Source: Symsagittifera roscoffensis (Eukaryota; Xenacoelomorpha; Acoela; Convolutidae). Taken from it: a DNA stretch of 64,000 nt. This document shows, piece by piece, positions 1 to 13,000 of this stretch. The stretch lies in NCBI RefSeq assembly GCF_963678635.1, contig NC_087062.1:15113789-15177788 (forward strand). The letters are read 5' to 3'. Made by a program: the position numbers and the translations under genes. Below the pieces are notes generated by a model. It was not told where the DNA came from. It was given only the letters and a program-made list of their open reading frames with translations, and searched no databases. Position 1 is the first letter of the stretch. Each line of letters begins with the position of its first letter.

Positions 1-20
1 ATTTCCACATATTTTGACAG

Positions 21-113
21 GTCAGCTCAATTCTTTCAATAAATCTCTGTTTCCTGATGAAATTTCTCCTAGCTTAATAAAAAATCATATGAAATTGTTG
101 AACTTGTTGCTAG
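21..113 (+). CDS. possible internal coding exon of an unseen gene
   Basis: A 93-bp stretch lies between an acceptor-like site (ttttgacag before base 21) and a strong donor (gtgagt at 114). Read with one base carried in from an upstream exon, it is open for 31 codons, starting QLNSF and ending LLNLLL. It enters and leaves in phase 1, so the length is a multiple of three, as for a real exon. No family is recognised, and the rest of the gene would lie left of the window. No partner exon was found before 7060. It could be a chance open interval between splice-like sites. Confidence 0.35.
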
Positions 114-1621
114 GTGAGTGAAATTCTTGTATGGTATCATGCGAAATTCTTTTTGGTGAAGACGGGAAAAATGAAGTTTTTTGCACTTGAATTCATTTTT
201 ATCCTGTCTATTGGCTGGTGATACTAATTTACGACATCGATTTTGAGCCGGCTAATCCTATAGTTTTTCTAAAGGCCCAACGGACGTTTTGAGGGAGTGT
301 GCGTCAGAAAAATAACGCAATTTTAGGTCCAAACTTCCTAAACAACACGCTAAACGGGCTGCAATGTTTATCTAAACTGCTTCACTTACGAGTTTTCTAG
401 ACGAAGGTCAGTAACACAAAGAAAAGTCGTAGGATAACTAGTGTAGGTTTTTATTGAATTCGTTTCAATCGTGATTTTTAAAAAAAAGAGTATTTTAACT
501 TGCGAGAACAAGAATACTTGTAATCGGCAACTTGGTTTTGTCTCACAAAAGCAACTTTTTTTTGCAAATATTTTAGTAATACATATAGTTATTTTCATAT
601 GCTGTCCATTGATGAGCAGTATATGCTGTCAGTATATGCTGTCCATTGACACGCTCAATATATTGAAAATTCAAAAATATATATATCATGTTGACAGTAA
701 TTAATTTTTTCAAATTTTTTTTTCAGATTCGTGATTTTGTCCTTATTTCTGTCAGTTTATTTTCTGTTTTCAAAGTATGGATTTTTATTGAAGCTCTAAC
801 AATTTTTACTATAATTGAATGTTCAGTACTTCGTAAGTTTACCAACTCTGATATTGAACAATTTTATTTAATTTTTCCTGATTAAACGGTCACAACTTAT
901 GCTATATCGGTCAAGTCAACTTACATTGCGTAGTTTTGAGTGCAAAAGATTTTTTTGTGTATTTTTGTGCTTCAGAAGAGTTGGGTCGTAAAAACCTGTA
1001 AAACTTCATAGCTCAATTTTTTCTGTGAAAAATTTTGTTTTCAGGTTAACGGCCCAAGTTTTTTAGCCTTTTTTGCGCTCGGTTATTGATTCCTACTGCT
1101 TTCTGAACTTCATCCTAGACAAATATATGAAATTTTTGTAGATGTAGTTTTTCTGCGACTTTTTTCAAGTTAAGTCGTCTTTGTTTTATATTCATTATCT
1201 TGTAATGCAATGTTTTTTTTACAAATGTTACGAAGCTCCGCTTTGTCTGTCAAAATTGTTTTTATCAGTTTCGAGAAAACCTAGTATGATTTCTTGCTAT
1301 CCTGATTAAAATTTAGCGAAAAGAGGATAAAATATCTTCAATTATACGATCAAATATTTCAATAAAATAGCTAATTTATATGCTTGAAAAGTTTATTGGA
1401 AGTAAAATTCTTTGGAAAACAAAAACATGTAGAGAAGAATTGCAAAGAAAATTGAATAAAAGAAGATTGTTTTTTAATGTTTCCAGTGATAACTGGTCGG
1501 AATACTCGGCTAATTTTTCATGTCTTATTTTCTGCTGGTTTTAATTTTCTAACTTTTCACCTAGTTCTATTTCTGTAAATTGTTCAGGGATTGGTTTGTG
1601 CTAGTTTATCAGTTTAGACAT

Positions 1622-1858
1622 TCATTTGTAATCTGCGATTTCATTTGCTTCTTCCCAAGTCAGTGCTAATGTGTTGAACAAACCCATTTTGAGTTCCTGG
1701 AAGTATTGAGTAGCAAATGTGACACTTTGTATTGGTAAGTTTGCAATGGCTTGGGCAGTTGATAATTGTTGAAACCCCAGCAAATGTCATTTATGAAACG
1801 CGTGATCAAATTCGTCCAGCGAACTCACTAATGTTTTGACCGAAAACCATTGTAGCAC
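1622..1858 (-). pseudogene. coding-like fragment with one internal stop, unidentified
   Basis: On the minus strand, 79 codons read as ordinary protein-like sequence, including LDEFDHAFHK, then LSTAQAIANLPIQSVTF and NTLALTWEEANEIADYK. One in-frame TGA interrupts it (1787-1789), and it ends at a TGA (1622-1624). The amino-acid mix is balanced, unlike the surrounding T-rich junk frames, so I read it as a decayed gene or retroelement piece. It does not visibly match the two Gag sequences elsewhere in this window. No start or splice sites are evident and the family is not recognised. Confidence 0.35.
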
Positions 1859-3307
1859 TCGTACTTTTATGTTTGTGGAGTAAAGGAGCTTTGTGATTTG
1901 GTAAGAAATGCAGAAGTCATGTCATAAACATTGCTATGAATTGAGAAGTGCTTTTTCGGATTATGACTGTTAACAGAACACTGAGCTCTGGGCCGACAGG
2001 TATTAGGGCATATAGGTACACAAGGCTTTTTCAATGTATTTTACTCATTACTATAACAGTCGATTAATATGTACATAGCGAAGAATGTTGCGAAAACGGT
2101 AATTTTTGCAAGAAAAAATCAAAAAACCCGGGAGATGATGAATTTCATTTATTGCGTGTTAATAACAGTAGCAGCTCTCAGCAGAACAAAGTTAGGTTCT
2201 TTTTTTTATGAAAGACTATTTTTTTCTCTCGTGGTTTTACATTAGTCAAACAATGCTAAATCTCAACTATTTTTACCGATACTGGAAAAACATCAGGAAG
2301 CGATTTCAATAAGATGTAGCATTAGATCCGTCTGACACTCATTAGATCCGTTTTCCACATTATTTGGTAAAAGAAGTTACATAAAATACTATGCTGTTAA
2401 TTTTCACTTGTGAAATGCATGCTCCTTGAAAAGCCTTCAACCGCCCTTTTTGCGGTAAAAATAAGTCATTTGACAGAAGTTAGATTATTAAAGTTTTTAA
2501 AAGTCTATCATATTTATGCCGTTTTTAGTTTCTTTTTAAGAATTGGTTCTACTGGTAGAGCGGCCTGCTACATGATTTAGCTACCTATTGGGAATAGAAT
2601 TTGCCCGGCCCATATTGTGATTAGTTTTCGAGAAGGCGATTCTTGTTCGCTATACAAGTGGATATTACAAGTAGTAAAATCTAGAGGAGAAATGGTAAGA
2701 AGAGCAAACGACCGCCTTAAGGCACCATTTCATTCCCCATAATTTTAACTCTTACCCCGGGACGCCAGCAGAGAACACAGTTGCTACATTTTGCATTGCT
2801 ACTTACACGCATAGATACATGTTTGTCCATTAACTTGTAAAATTGCCTGTGTGCTTTAATCTTTATTAGGGAGGCGCTAGCTTGAAATTAACAGACCGTC
2901 AAAAGGCAAAATTTCAACAGTTATATCAAATTTGTTACCTTCTGTCGTTATTTGGGTTTAGGTTTCACCTGGTTTGTCAAGCTGTTCTAAAATATTTCTT
3001 GATAGTTTTGATTTGCTCGTGAATTTATGATTGTTACTATGTTATTACTCCAATGACCGTACCTGATATAACTGACAAAAGCCATTTAGGGGAGGGTCCA
3101 AATTCAAATCAATTTCTACTTTGGAGGCAGTGTTTTTGCCTGGCAATTACTTAGAGCCATAACTTCATATTATTCTCATTACTCTTCATATAAATCCATT
3201 TCCGATTATTCGGTCCATATGTAAAATTGTATATATATATAAATGGTACCCAACACATCTATGTACCCTTGTTACTGCTAAAAAAAAGCAGTACCAGTTC
3301 TGCGTCT

Positions 3308-3343
3308 ATGTGTGTATACGTGTGTGTGTGTGTGTGTGTGTTA
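3308..3343. repeat. TG dinucleotide microsatellite
   Basis: An interrupted run of TG/GT dinucleotides, with a tatacg interruption near its left side. It is a simple-sequence repeat without evident function. Confidence 0.85.
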
Positions 3344-6300
3344 AAAGGGGATTTGGCATCTTGAAAGACCCGCATCCTACTATTGCCACTGCAACACAAG
3401 AGTCAGGAAGGCCGTTGCTGAAAATTTATTACCGTAAATTCTACTTATTATTTTTAATCTCCTTTTTTTTTTACCACGCAGTCTGCTGACGTATTTTTTT
3501 TCCTCTTTTTTTTTACCTTCCAACGCAGGCAACCAACACAATCACGCCATTTACCCTTCCTTTATTTCACAGGCATGAAATGGAATGAAATTTTAAATAA
3601 GAAGGAAGTTCAAATTCGCCACAAATGTCTGTCTTCATTAACATTGAGTTACACAATAAAAAACCGGTTAATATCAGTTGCATCACGACCTTATTTCATT
3701 GGTGATACCAAATTAAACTTGCAGTGAACATCAAATGTTCAGCTTTTTTTGTTTTATTTTAGCAGTTTACACCGTTTTTACTTCGTTGTTTTGGAATTCG
3801 AATTAGATTCCTTCAAAAACGAAATGTGGTTTTTGAAAAATTGATTTCATCGATTTTTTTGTTCATGGTCTCTGTCATTATGTCGGTGAATATTTCATTG
3901 CCCTTGTTATAAGTGGGATGTGTTTCCTACTCTTATTTATAAGGATATAGATTTTAAGTTTCACTAAAGCGATAATTTTCTCTTTAGTATAATGTTCCGA
4001 CAACTCCTGCAGTATTTGGAATATTGCGAAATTTTAGGTACCTTAAAGAAAACTTACAGGCACCACGTTAAAGCCCTTGAAACACATTGTTCGAATTCCA
4101 AAATGATATTCGAAAAAGTTTTCTCGAGAAAAACGGGCCATATGTTTTTGCTATTCTATCAGACGCAAATAAACAATGTGCCGCTTTGTAAATGAAGAGA
4201 AATAAATTTTGTACAATTTCGCCATTAGAATTTCACGTATTCATATATTTCACGTTCAAGAGGTTGATGTTTTCCTTCACATTTTTAGATTTTTCAAACT
4301 AAGTTGTTTCCTCTTGGTTTTAACCTACATAGTTTTCGGGTACTTGCTAGCTCTGACATTTGTATCGGCACTTGATATTGCTTTAGAAAAAGTTTTGGCT
4401 AGTTGGATTGCTCTGTTTTTTTTTGCGTTGGCATAAATTTGTCCACTTTTTTTAGCGCAGTACAGTGGAAAATTTCCGTTGAGTCTTTAATTTTAGAATC
4501 ATGCCTTCAGTGTTGATAGTTTTTCTTTGTCATTTTTTTACCGAGATCGTTTTTTACTTAACCAGTTGTACGCTCTCAAATCTTGTCTGATGTTGCGAGT
4601 TAAATTTCTATGGAGTTTAGTTTCCCGGTGGATTGTCTGTCCGATCATCTCAACTCTTTTGTTTGATTTCCACCTTAGCTGTTGAAAATGCTGAGTATTG
4701 CTCTGGTTTGAGCTTGATTCTCATTACGTTTGCTATTTAGTAATCGTTACAAAATCGAAAATGACTGTTTTTCAGGCAAGCAAATTGTCTAACCAAATCA
4801 TTGATAGCTTGATTTTCAATATACTCAAACTCAAATTTCTGCACATTTGGCGCAGAGCTTACGTCTGATCAGGATCTGATATTTTCGCAAATTGTAAATT
4901 TTTAGCATGAAAATTGTAATTATCAGCCTATTGTTTGTCTACTGATTTCTCGTCGACTCAGTTGAAACGGCTCTGACTTTTCCTGCAATGATCTAAGCAT
5001 TTTTCATTATAATTGAAAATCCTTTTGATGTATTTAAGTAATGAAGCAGTTTATTGAGTTCCAAGATTTTTTTTTCTCTTTGATAGATTTAGTTTTTGTA
5101 TCTTCTGTTTTGTCTTCTAATGCTCCAATTTGTCACAAAAAGATTAAATTTTAAGAAATTAAGTCTAAAATGATTTTCTTATTCTATCGTAGTTTGTGAG
5201 CAATTATGGCATAACCAGAACAATTAACCGATTCGCCAATCTTCATAAAGACTATTTTTTGTTCCTGTACACTCTCTGCTTGTTGTGATATCCATTTTTG
5301 ACCAGATAGGTTTTTGTTTGTCCTTGGTCGATTTTCAAATTTTAGTCTGATTTGACATAGATCATATTTTCTTATTCTCAATAGACCTGGTCATAAAATA
5401 CTGGTTTTATGAGGTTATATTTGCGATCGACTGTTTCCAATTAGAATGTAAATCTGTCTGCTGAGAAACTTCACAGTTCTAGCGTAGGGAATAATGAAAT
5501 CGATTATGATCGGTTAGATATTTATTATTTTGCAGAATGATATCTGCTGAAGAAAAGAAAAAAAAAGAACCAAAAAAATTGTTCTTATCTGGTTTCGCCA
5601 TGCCTTCTGAGTGATAAATTGCAAGTTTTTCAGACCATTATTTGCAACTCAGCTGAAAGGGTTTTAAATTTTAAGCTTTTAAAATTTCGAGACAGAGTTG
5701 GCTATAGCGAAGTGTAATTTTTTCAGAAGAATTTGAGAACGTTACTGTTCAGAAGTTTCCGCTTCAAATTCAGACTTCGTTAATTGTTTATTCTCTTCAG
5801 TTTTATTATCAGCCTTTTGGATAGTTCTTTTTCATACTGATAAGTGATAATGCGTTCTTAACCTTCACTTGTGTTTGCGCAGCATTAAATTACTTTTTGT
5901 AGTTTTCTCGTAGTATCACGTACGATTTTGTGTTTCCACGGCTGATGACTAGAACAGCATTTTGAAATCATCAACCATCCTTATAATAATTTAAAATCCC
6001 TTTTCTTTTCATAATGATGTTCCCCTGTAATGATCTATTTACCTTAAAGCATGGCTTTTAAATTGGATTGAAAATTGCGTGAAAAATTTGGGTGAGATCG
6101 CATTTCGATATTTATTTTGTTTTCATTCGATCGATGTGTTCTTGTGCCCTTCGGTCCACGTACATTTTCCCCTTTTTTGTCCATAAATCAAAGGTAGGTT
6201 GGATGCTAGTCATTTTCTGTCTGGGAGATTAACAATGGATGCTGTTCCGTTTGTTGTGCCCTTAGCATAATTAATTACTAGCCGACAGATATCTTAAGTT

Positions 6301-7059
6301 AAAATTGATCCCCGATTATAATTGAATTTGTTCTCCCTCAATCCAAATTGACGTTCTTTTGTTGATTGAAGAAAATTGAGTTATATTACCTAGAAGCTGG
6401 ATGTTTATTATTTCTGACGACTGTTTTGGATTGTGATTCAACAAATTTCATTTTTTTAAAAACAAAATGCTAGTCTTCCGCAGACAAATATATATTTAGC
6501 AATCATTTTGCATTAAAATCATTTTTTTATTTCTTTTTGTCTGGGCGGGATTATTTTCGTTATTTTTTAAAGTGCAGTAGGCGTACTATTTTTGTCAATT
6601 TTGGGGAAATGTTTTTCCATTTTGTCGCATTAGAGCCTTTTTCAACTGCAATCAACGAGTGTTTCAAGTTTCTAGTATTGAGAGTTAATGCAACTTAACT
6701 GTCAAAGAGTGTTATTTTCACTTTTTTTGCCATGATTTCTGCAATTTTTCTCAAGCATCATTTTTGTCTCCTCCCCTCCCATTTAAATATTTAAATAGGA
6801 TTTGCTGATTCAAAAATTAGAATGCCATCAGTATATAAAACTAATTTTGACATTTTCAGGTTAGTTATGACGATAAGGCCATAAATGCAACAAAATGAAG
6901 ATATTATTATCTCGAGTAGCCATTATGGATCCTAGGATTATTCCACGAAAATTGCGAGTCTGTACATGCCTAAAATATTAACCTATTTTTATTTTATTTT
7001 CAACCAAGTATTCATTTTTTCATCTTCGAGAGAAACTAACACTGGATTATTGAACCACT

Positions 7060-10000
7060 ATGCCTAAAAGGAATGCCATGAGCATCAATTATGGATTTGG
7101 TGGACTGTCGTTATTAGTTTGCATGGCACTTGCTCTGTTGGTTCATGGTGTGCAATCATGTCCGTATTATTGCACGTGTTCCAACCAGATGAACAGATGT
7201 AGTAACTTCGAGGTCACTTTGCCCAGTGCGGAGGTGATGCGGGCGAGCAGTGGGGGAGGAGGACTAGATGGGGGCAGCAGATGGGACTTCTCACAGGGTA
7301 ACAATATATCGCTGATAGAGCTGGATTCGTTCCTGGGACTCGACGATATTACATACTTGTAAGTATTTGCATTCCTCGAATTGGTTAGACCAATTTGGTA
7401 CCAATGTATGAAAAATGAAAAAATGTTAGTTTCGATCTTTAAATTTTTCATACAAATCAAATCATGAAAGCTGAAATGTGCTGTCGAATCCTGATTACCA
7501 ATTTTTTGTTCCTGTTTTAAAACTTGACAATTTCAGACCATTTATTTAAAGGTAAAATCATATGACCATTATGTTTTAGGACTTCGTTTTTCAGTCATTC
7601 GTTATTAACTTTGTGCTTTGGATAAGAAGTTACTAATTAATTTTTGCTTGTTTTCAGGAACCTGAGTCACAACAGAATCGAACGAATTCCGGACGGTGCT
7701 TTTAAGCCTCTGAAGAACCTGCAAGTCCTGTAAGTGCCTTTCCAAGTTTACTTCTATATTCACAATTCCCCTTTTCAGTTATACTAATCCCCGTTTTATA
7801 GAGCCATATTAAATCTAAAATATCAGACGCGCGTCGTAGTCATAAACTAAATAAGCGGTCAAACTGTAACCGGAAAGAGAAAGTCTGCTATTTTAAGAAG
7901 TTGGGTTTGTCGTTTCCCATGAGTGAACTTAAAACACTAACTAAGAAGTTTTATTGCTAGTACTTTATGATTCGACAGTCGGGAATGCGAAAATAATTGC
8001 AAATATTGGAAATGCTCGTATGGGATAAATTAGAGGATGGATTATAACAATGGGTTGTTATGACAAGGGTATGTCGGAAGACTGAAATTTTTCTATTTCG
8101 GCTTGGCCGAACAATCGACTTGTTGACTGATCCAAAGAAGGAAACCGTTGATACATAACTTTTTACAATTGGACCATTGATCTTATAGAAAACAATTTAA
8201 TGACTGGTTCTGAAATCAGTCAAGGGATCAGGCACTGATTGTTTTCAGCTTAAATTCAGCACACCTTTAATTAATTGCTTGTTTACTACTTCCTACAGAA
8301 CTAATTACCAAGGGTCCTCAAAAACATAAACAAACCGAGTTGATTGTGCGCATAAAATAATGTGTGTGCAAGTTTTATTGCCAGCAAGAAGAGTTCATTC
8401 ACAGTTTAGGCTATGAAGGAAATTTTCAGCGAACAAGAAAAGCGTTTTCGTTTTAAGAGCTTAAATAACAATTTGCCATAAATATGGTCTGTAAAGGTAT
8501 AATGTTGTTTTAGAGACTTGTCACACAACAATTTGAGACAATTTTCGTGGAAGATGTTTGAAGGGCTGAGCAATTTGAAAGTTCTGTAAGTTGACTACAT
8601 TTGTTCTGAATGGCGGGAAAATTTATCGTTTATGTTTAATTAAGGTTGTAAGCTCCGCAAACCTTTTTCTTTTCTTGGTCGAGGCGTTCAATACATTTTG
8701 ACATGTAACATTTTGCAACTGGTTGCTTAAGAAGTTATAATAACAGTTTTCGACATCGTTTATGCTCGCGGCCGACCATGGTCCGTGCTTGTTTCTTGAG
8801 CACGAGGCAACATTACCAACTTAGAAAATAATTTTAAAAATGCATGTAGGTCTTAATTGCTGTGCCCTGAAGAGCGGAACAGCTTGTATGGAGGTCATTC
8901 CGCTCGCCGTTGAATCATCTCAGCTTAAAATTGTTTCTTTTTCTTTAGCAATATCTCTTACAATCTGAATTGGTTCTACCCGCAGCCAAATCTATTCGAC
9001 AACCTCACCAGTCTCGAGACTCTAAGCATTGCCAATCCATATCTTTACTGTCGGTGCGAATTCATAGAGAGTATCACTCAGCTGAAAAACCGAACTCTGA
9101 ACTCGAAGATGAGGAGTCTGACGATCTCGGAAGATACGATTTGTAATGAGAACATGGACTCGGAGTTCGATGTTAGGGGACCAAAAGCGAAACTTTTGAA
9201 CAATAGGTTTTCGGTTCAACCGGATGTGTGTGAGACCGGTTAGTGAAAAGACTTCTGAATGTGTACAAACATAAAATTGCTTTTACAATTAGGTGAAACC
9301 TTAATTTTATTGTTCTGCTTCAATAGCCTAGAAAGTTAGTTGGCAAGAAAATAGGAGCTCTATCAATAATTTAAGATACTATTTCTGTAATTTTTTTTGC
9401 AAAATGTGGGATATTATGCAGAAAATTAACATCAAAATATGAGAAGACAAAAAGCAAATGAAATGTCTGATAAATTAGGATTTTAAACATTTAAACTAAC
9501 GGCAGTCAGACATTCTTCTTTTCTGGAATTTTTGATCCAAGTTAATCTTTGCTGTTTAAAGCTATGGTAATTTGAATCTGCCTAATTTTTTTATTCATTT
9601 TGTATTTAACTTCGAATCCGACCATCTTCATTCAAGTTCGAATACTTCTTTTTCAGCTGGTCAAGGCGAGAAGCAACTGCCTGTGTACGAGACTTACCCT
9701 CCAGCCGGGTCGACTCAGCTCCTGTTCGAACAGGACTCCATGGTGCTCAACTGCTCAGTCACTCTTCCCTCGGACTACGAAGTAGTATGGAGTCACAAGG
9801 ACTCCATCATCGGCAGATTCAAAGTAACGATTCAATTTCAGATTTTGAAATGAATTTGAGCATGTTATTTTTCAACAAAATCATACCATTACAGTCTTCT
9901 GTTTTCTTTTCTGACCTTTTTAATGTTATGACAGACTCGTAGAAAGCTCAAAATTCGATAAGCAGTTAAAATGCTTCTTTTTAAGTGGATAGATGAACTC

Positions 10001-13000
10001 GAACTTTGAATGTCTCTTCGTTCGAGCATTGTTTAGTTTCATATATCTTTGCGAATGGCTAAGCTTAAATTCATTTCTTTGTTTTCGAACAAGAAGGTGC
10101 GGGAGAGGCTGGGTTTGGATATTACGGTGAAGGATTTGGCGCCAAATGGAGTTGTCACTTTGTTCTCGGTGGCTATTGAGAAGCTGGACGAGAGTCATGC
10201 CGGAGAATGGTCTTGTTTGGTGAGTCACGCTGTGCTAATTTGCTTGACCTGAGTTTTTGGGAAAAGATTTTACGTTTGTAGAAGGCTTAAGAAGCACGTT
10301 TTTGAGGTTTAATTTGCACGCATTAACTCAGTTTTGGTGATTTCAGTTTTAACTATAGATTGCGGGTACAGTTGTTTTGATTAAGGTGCGTTTTTTTTTC
10401 ATATATTTTTGATATTTAGATCAAATCCGAAAGTAATGACTCTCTATTTCTTCCGGCAAAGACGGTATCCATCGAAATCATAAAGCCAGGCGCAGTATTC
10501 TGTCCTACCCTCGAAGAGGAGACCACGAAGGGAAGTTTTAATTGGCCGAAAACAGTCGCCGGTCACCAACAAACTCTGACTTGTCCATTTGGACGGTCGG
10601 AAGTATTCGCTAGAGAACCCTCGGCTTATAAAATGTGCTCTGAAAATGGAACATGGCAATTTAGTGACTTCTCCACGTGTCAATTTAGGAGCGAGTTGTC
10701 GAAGACAGTAACGAGACTTTTCATGGAATCAGAATTGTTACTGAAGACAGTCTTCAGTTCAACAAGTGGAGATAAACCAAATAAAGTGACCTTGAAAAAA
10801 GCGAGATCAATAGCTGAAAATTTGTCAAATGTGACCACGTGGAGTTCTACAATGGAAAATGTTGAGGATGTGACGTTTTCTGCTCTAACTGTGCAGAATT
10901 TGTACCATTATATGAACAGGACAGAAGATTTCAACGAAGCGGTATGTTTCCTTTTGTATTCAATTAATCAAAAAATTGAACAGAAATAGTTCAATAATTT
11001 TGGTCCGCAAGGTAGTCGTTCCGCTTAAGAAAAGCAATGATTGGCCAGAAACTTATCGATGGGGTTTGTGTGCTTTGTTGACAGCTGCATTCAATTACTT
11101 AAAAAATAAAATTCAATAGTTGAATAAGACTGGTCAGCAAGGTAGTCGTTCCGATTGAGAAAAGTGAGAGTTTAGGCAATGTTTTTTTTCTAGCGAAACG
11201 AATTTTGAAAATTTGGAAAACTGTTTAAGATCAAACCATTCAGAGTTGATCTCCATTGATCCAGAATTATAATTTTTAGCAAAGCCCTATGTTACATTTT
11301 TAGATCAATTTGTTTCAATTTTCCGAGATTTGCGAAGCTTCGAAATGGCCAAAAAGACGCAGTTTTTTTCGAAAGCTGTTCCTCTCAATATTAAGGTTTA
11401 TTGGCAAACCAGGTGCAGATTGAAATCAATTTGGCTGCCAGAATTGAAGAAGTGGGCACGGTATTTAACTTGATTATATTTTGATATTGAATTATAAGAT
11501 TTGATTTTTAATTATTTTGTATATTGGTTTATATACTAGCAAGCTTTAGTCAGCGTAGTGTTAAAGTACGACTATTGTTTTTTCCGACCTGAGTCGCAAA
11601 TTTTAATGCCAATTTTGGTGGCACTTTTACGGCTTTTTGATAGAGTGGCGCTGCTATGATAGAGTGGTCTCTTGAAAATAACCAGGTCCCTTGAGAATAA
11701 GACACCTAGGGCTTTCAAATCGTTTAATAATTATGGTTTCGCCATTCGGAAAGATTTCGCATTATATTTTCAAAAATGTTCCATTTTTTTGTAAAACTTC
11801 CCTCTTCGCCATTTTGATATATACAAAATATTTATTACGATTTTTTAAGCTGAAAAGTTCTGAATCGTCATACATGTTTCACGAGATTTTTGAAATGATT
11901 AATTTATACACCAATTGGTCAAATGTATAACATGCTAAATGCATGCAGGATCTCTTTATCATAGTTGCTTTTTCGAGGGACCACTCTGTCATAGTAGTAC
12001 CGATTCTGCTTTGACATTCGATTAGTTATACGTTATTTCAGTTGATGCATTTTTAGTTCACCAAATGAACCGAAAAAAGCTATTTATTTCAAACAAGATA
12101 AAAACTTGATTTCAGAAATTTGATTTCAGCAAGGTTAGTGTGGAGGCCTTTAGTTTTTTATATTGAAATTTATTACATGCAAAAGTTTGTTTATTTGTAA
12201 TTGGTGCCATTTTTGCTGCATGGTATTGGCAATTTTTTAGCATATGTAGCTGCTTTATTTGAGACCAGTGTTTCGCGATAGTAAAGCGTCGGTGGTCGAG
12301 AGGGCAGGTCGTGATGCTCCAAATCTCGAGGTCGTAGGTTTGAATCCGATACGCTGCGAAGTCTTACTAATTCGAGGCTTATTTATATATCTTTTTTCAC
12401 TTTATAAGGCTGATTTTTTGTCGGGTTCTCGCCAGTGTTTGCGAAGCGTTGCTTAGCCTCTGTGTTGATCTTTTTTTATATTATGTCTTGTTAGATACTC
12501 TGTTATATATTGATGTCTCATATTTAGATGCTGTCTTGGTTGATGGAGACAGTGTCGAATGCGATGTCATTCAACGCCCTCCTGTTACTGGAGGCAGAAC
12601 AGCAGCACCACTCATGTACTATGCTGACACACTACTTACAGTCTGCCATATTCCACACTGTAGACACAAAAGAAGTCCACAGAGAGAACACACACAATAT
12701 TGCAGTGAGGGTTTTCAAAATACACCAGCTCGCTTCATTCACAGGTCAGTAAGGAAATTAGAAAGAACCTATGGATTTATAATGAAAATTGAAAATCAAT
12801 CGAGTTTCAACAAAATAACAGGCATCAAAAAAATTTATTATTTAAGTTACAGTAAAATATTAGCAATTGGAACTAGAAACTTTGCCTAAAGGTGTAGATT
12901 TATGGATATATAATGTAGAAAGTATCGAACAAAAAAGTGCAAAGGTCACGAAAAACGTGTATAAAATTCCCAGCGGAAAAGAAAGTTTACCTAATGATCC

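Larger units (their letters stand above)
114..7059. other. intergenic or intronic region, mostly without recognisable features
   Basis: About 6.9 kb of AT-rich sequence with many T runs. It holds one coding-like minus-strand fragment (listed separately), a short TA run near 3230 and a TG microsatellite near 3310-3341. The short open frames here have low-complexity, Phe/Leu-rich translations typical of T-rich noncoding DNA. I see no convincing gene, RNA gene or intact mobile element. Confidence 0.6.

Noticed and set aside
12285-12358. Possible tRNA gene (A and B boxes)
   Set aside because: No acceptor-stem pairing or plausible anticodon arm. The same sequence sits inside longer repeats at 16.7, 25.1, 27.8 and 63.1 kb, so it is a tRNA-derived repeat.
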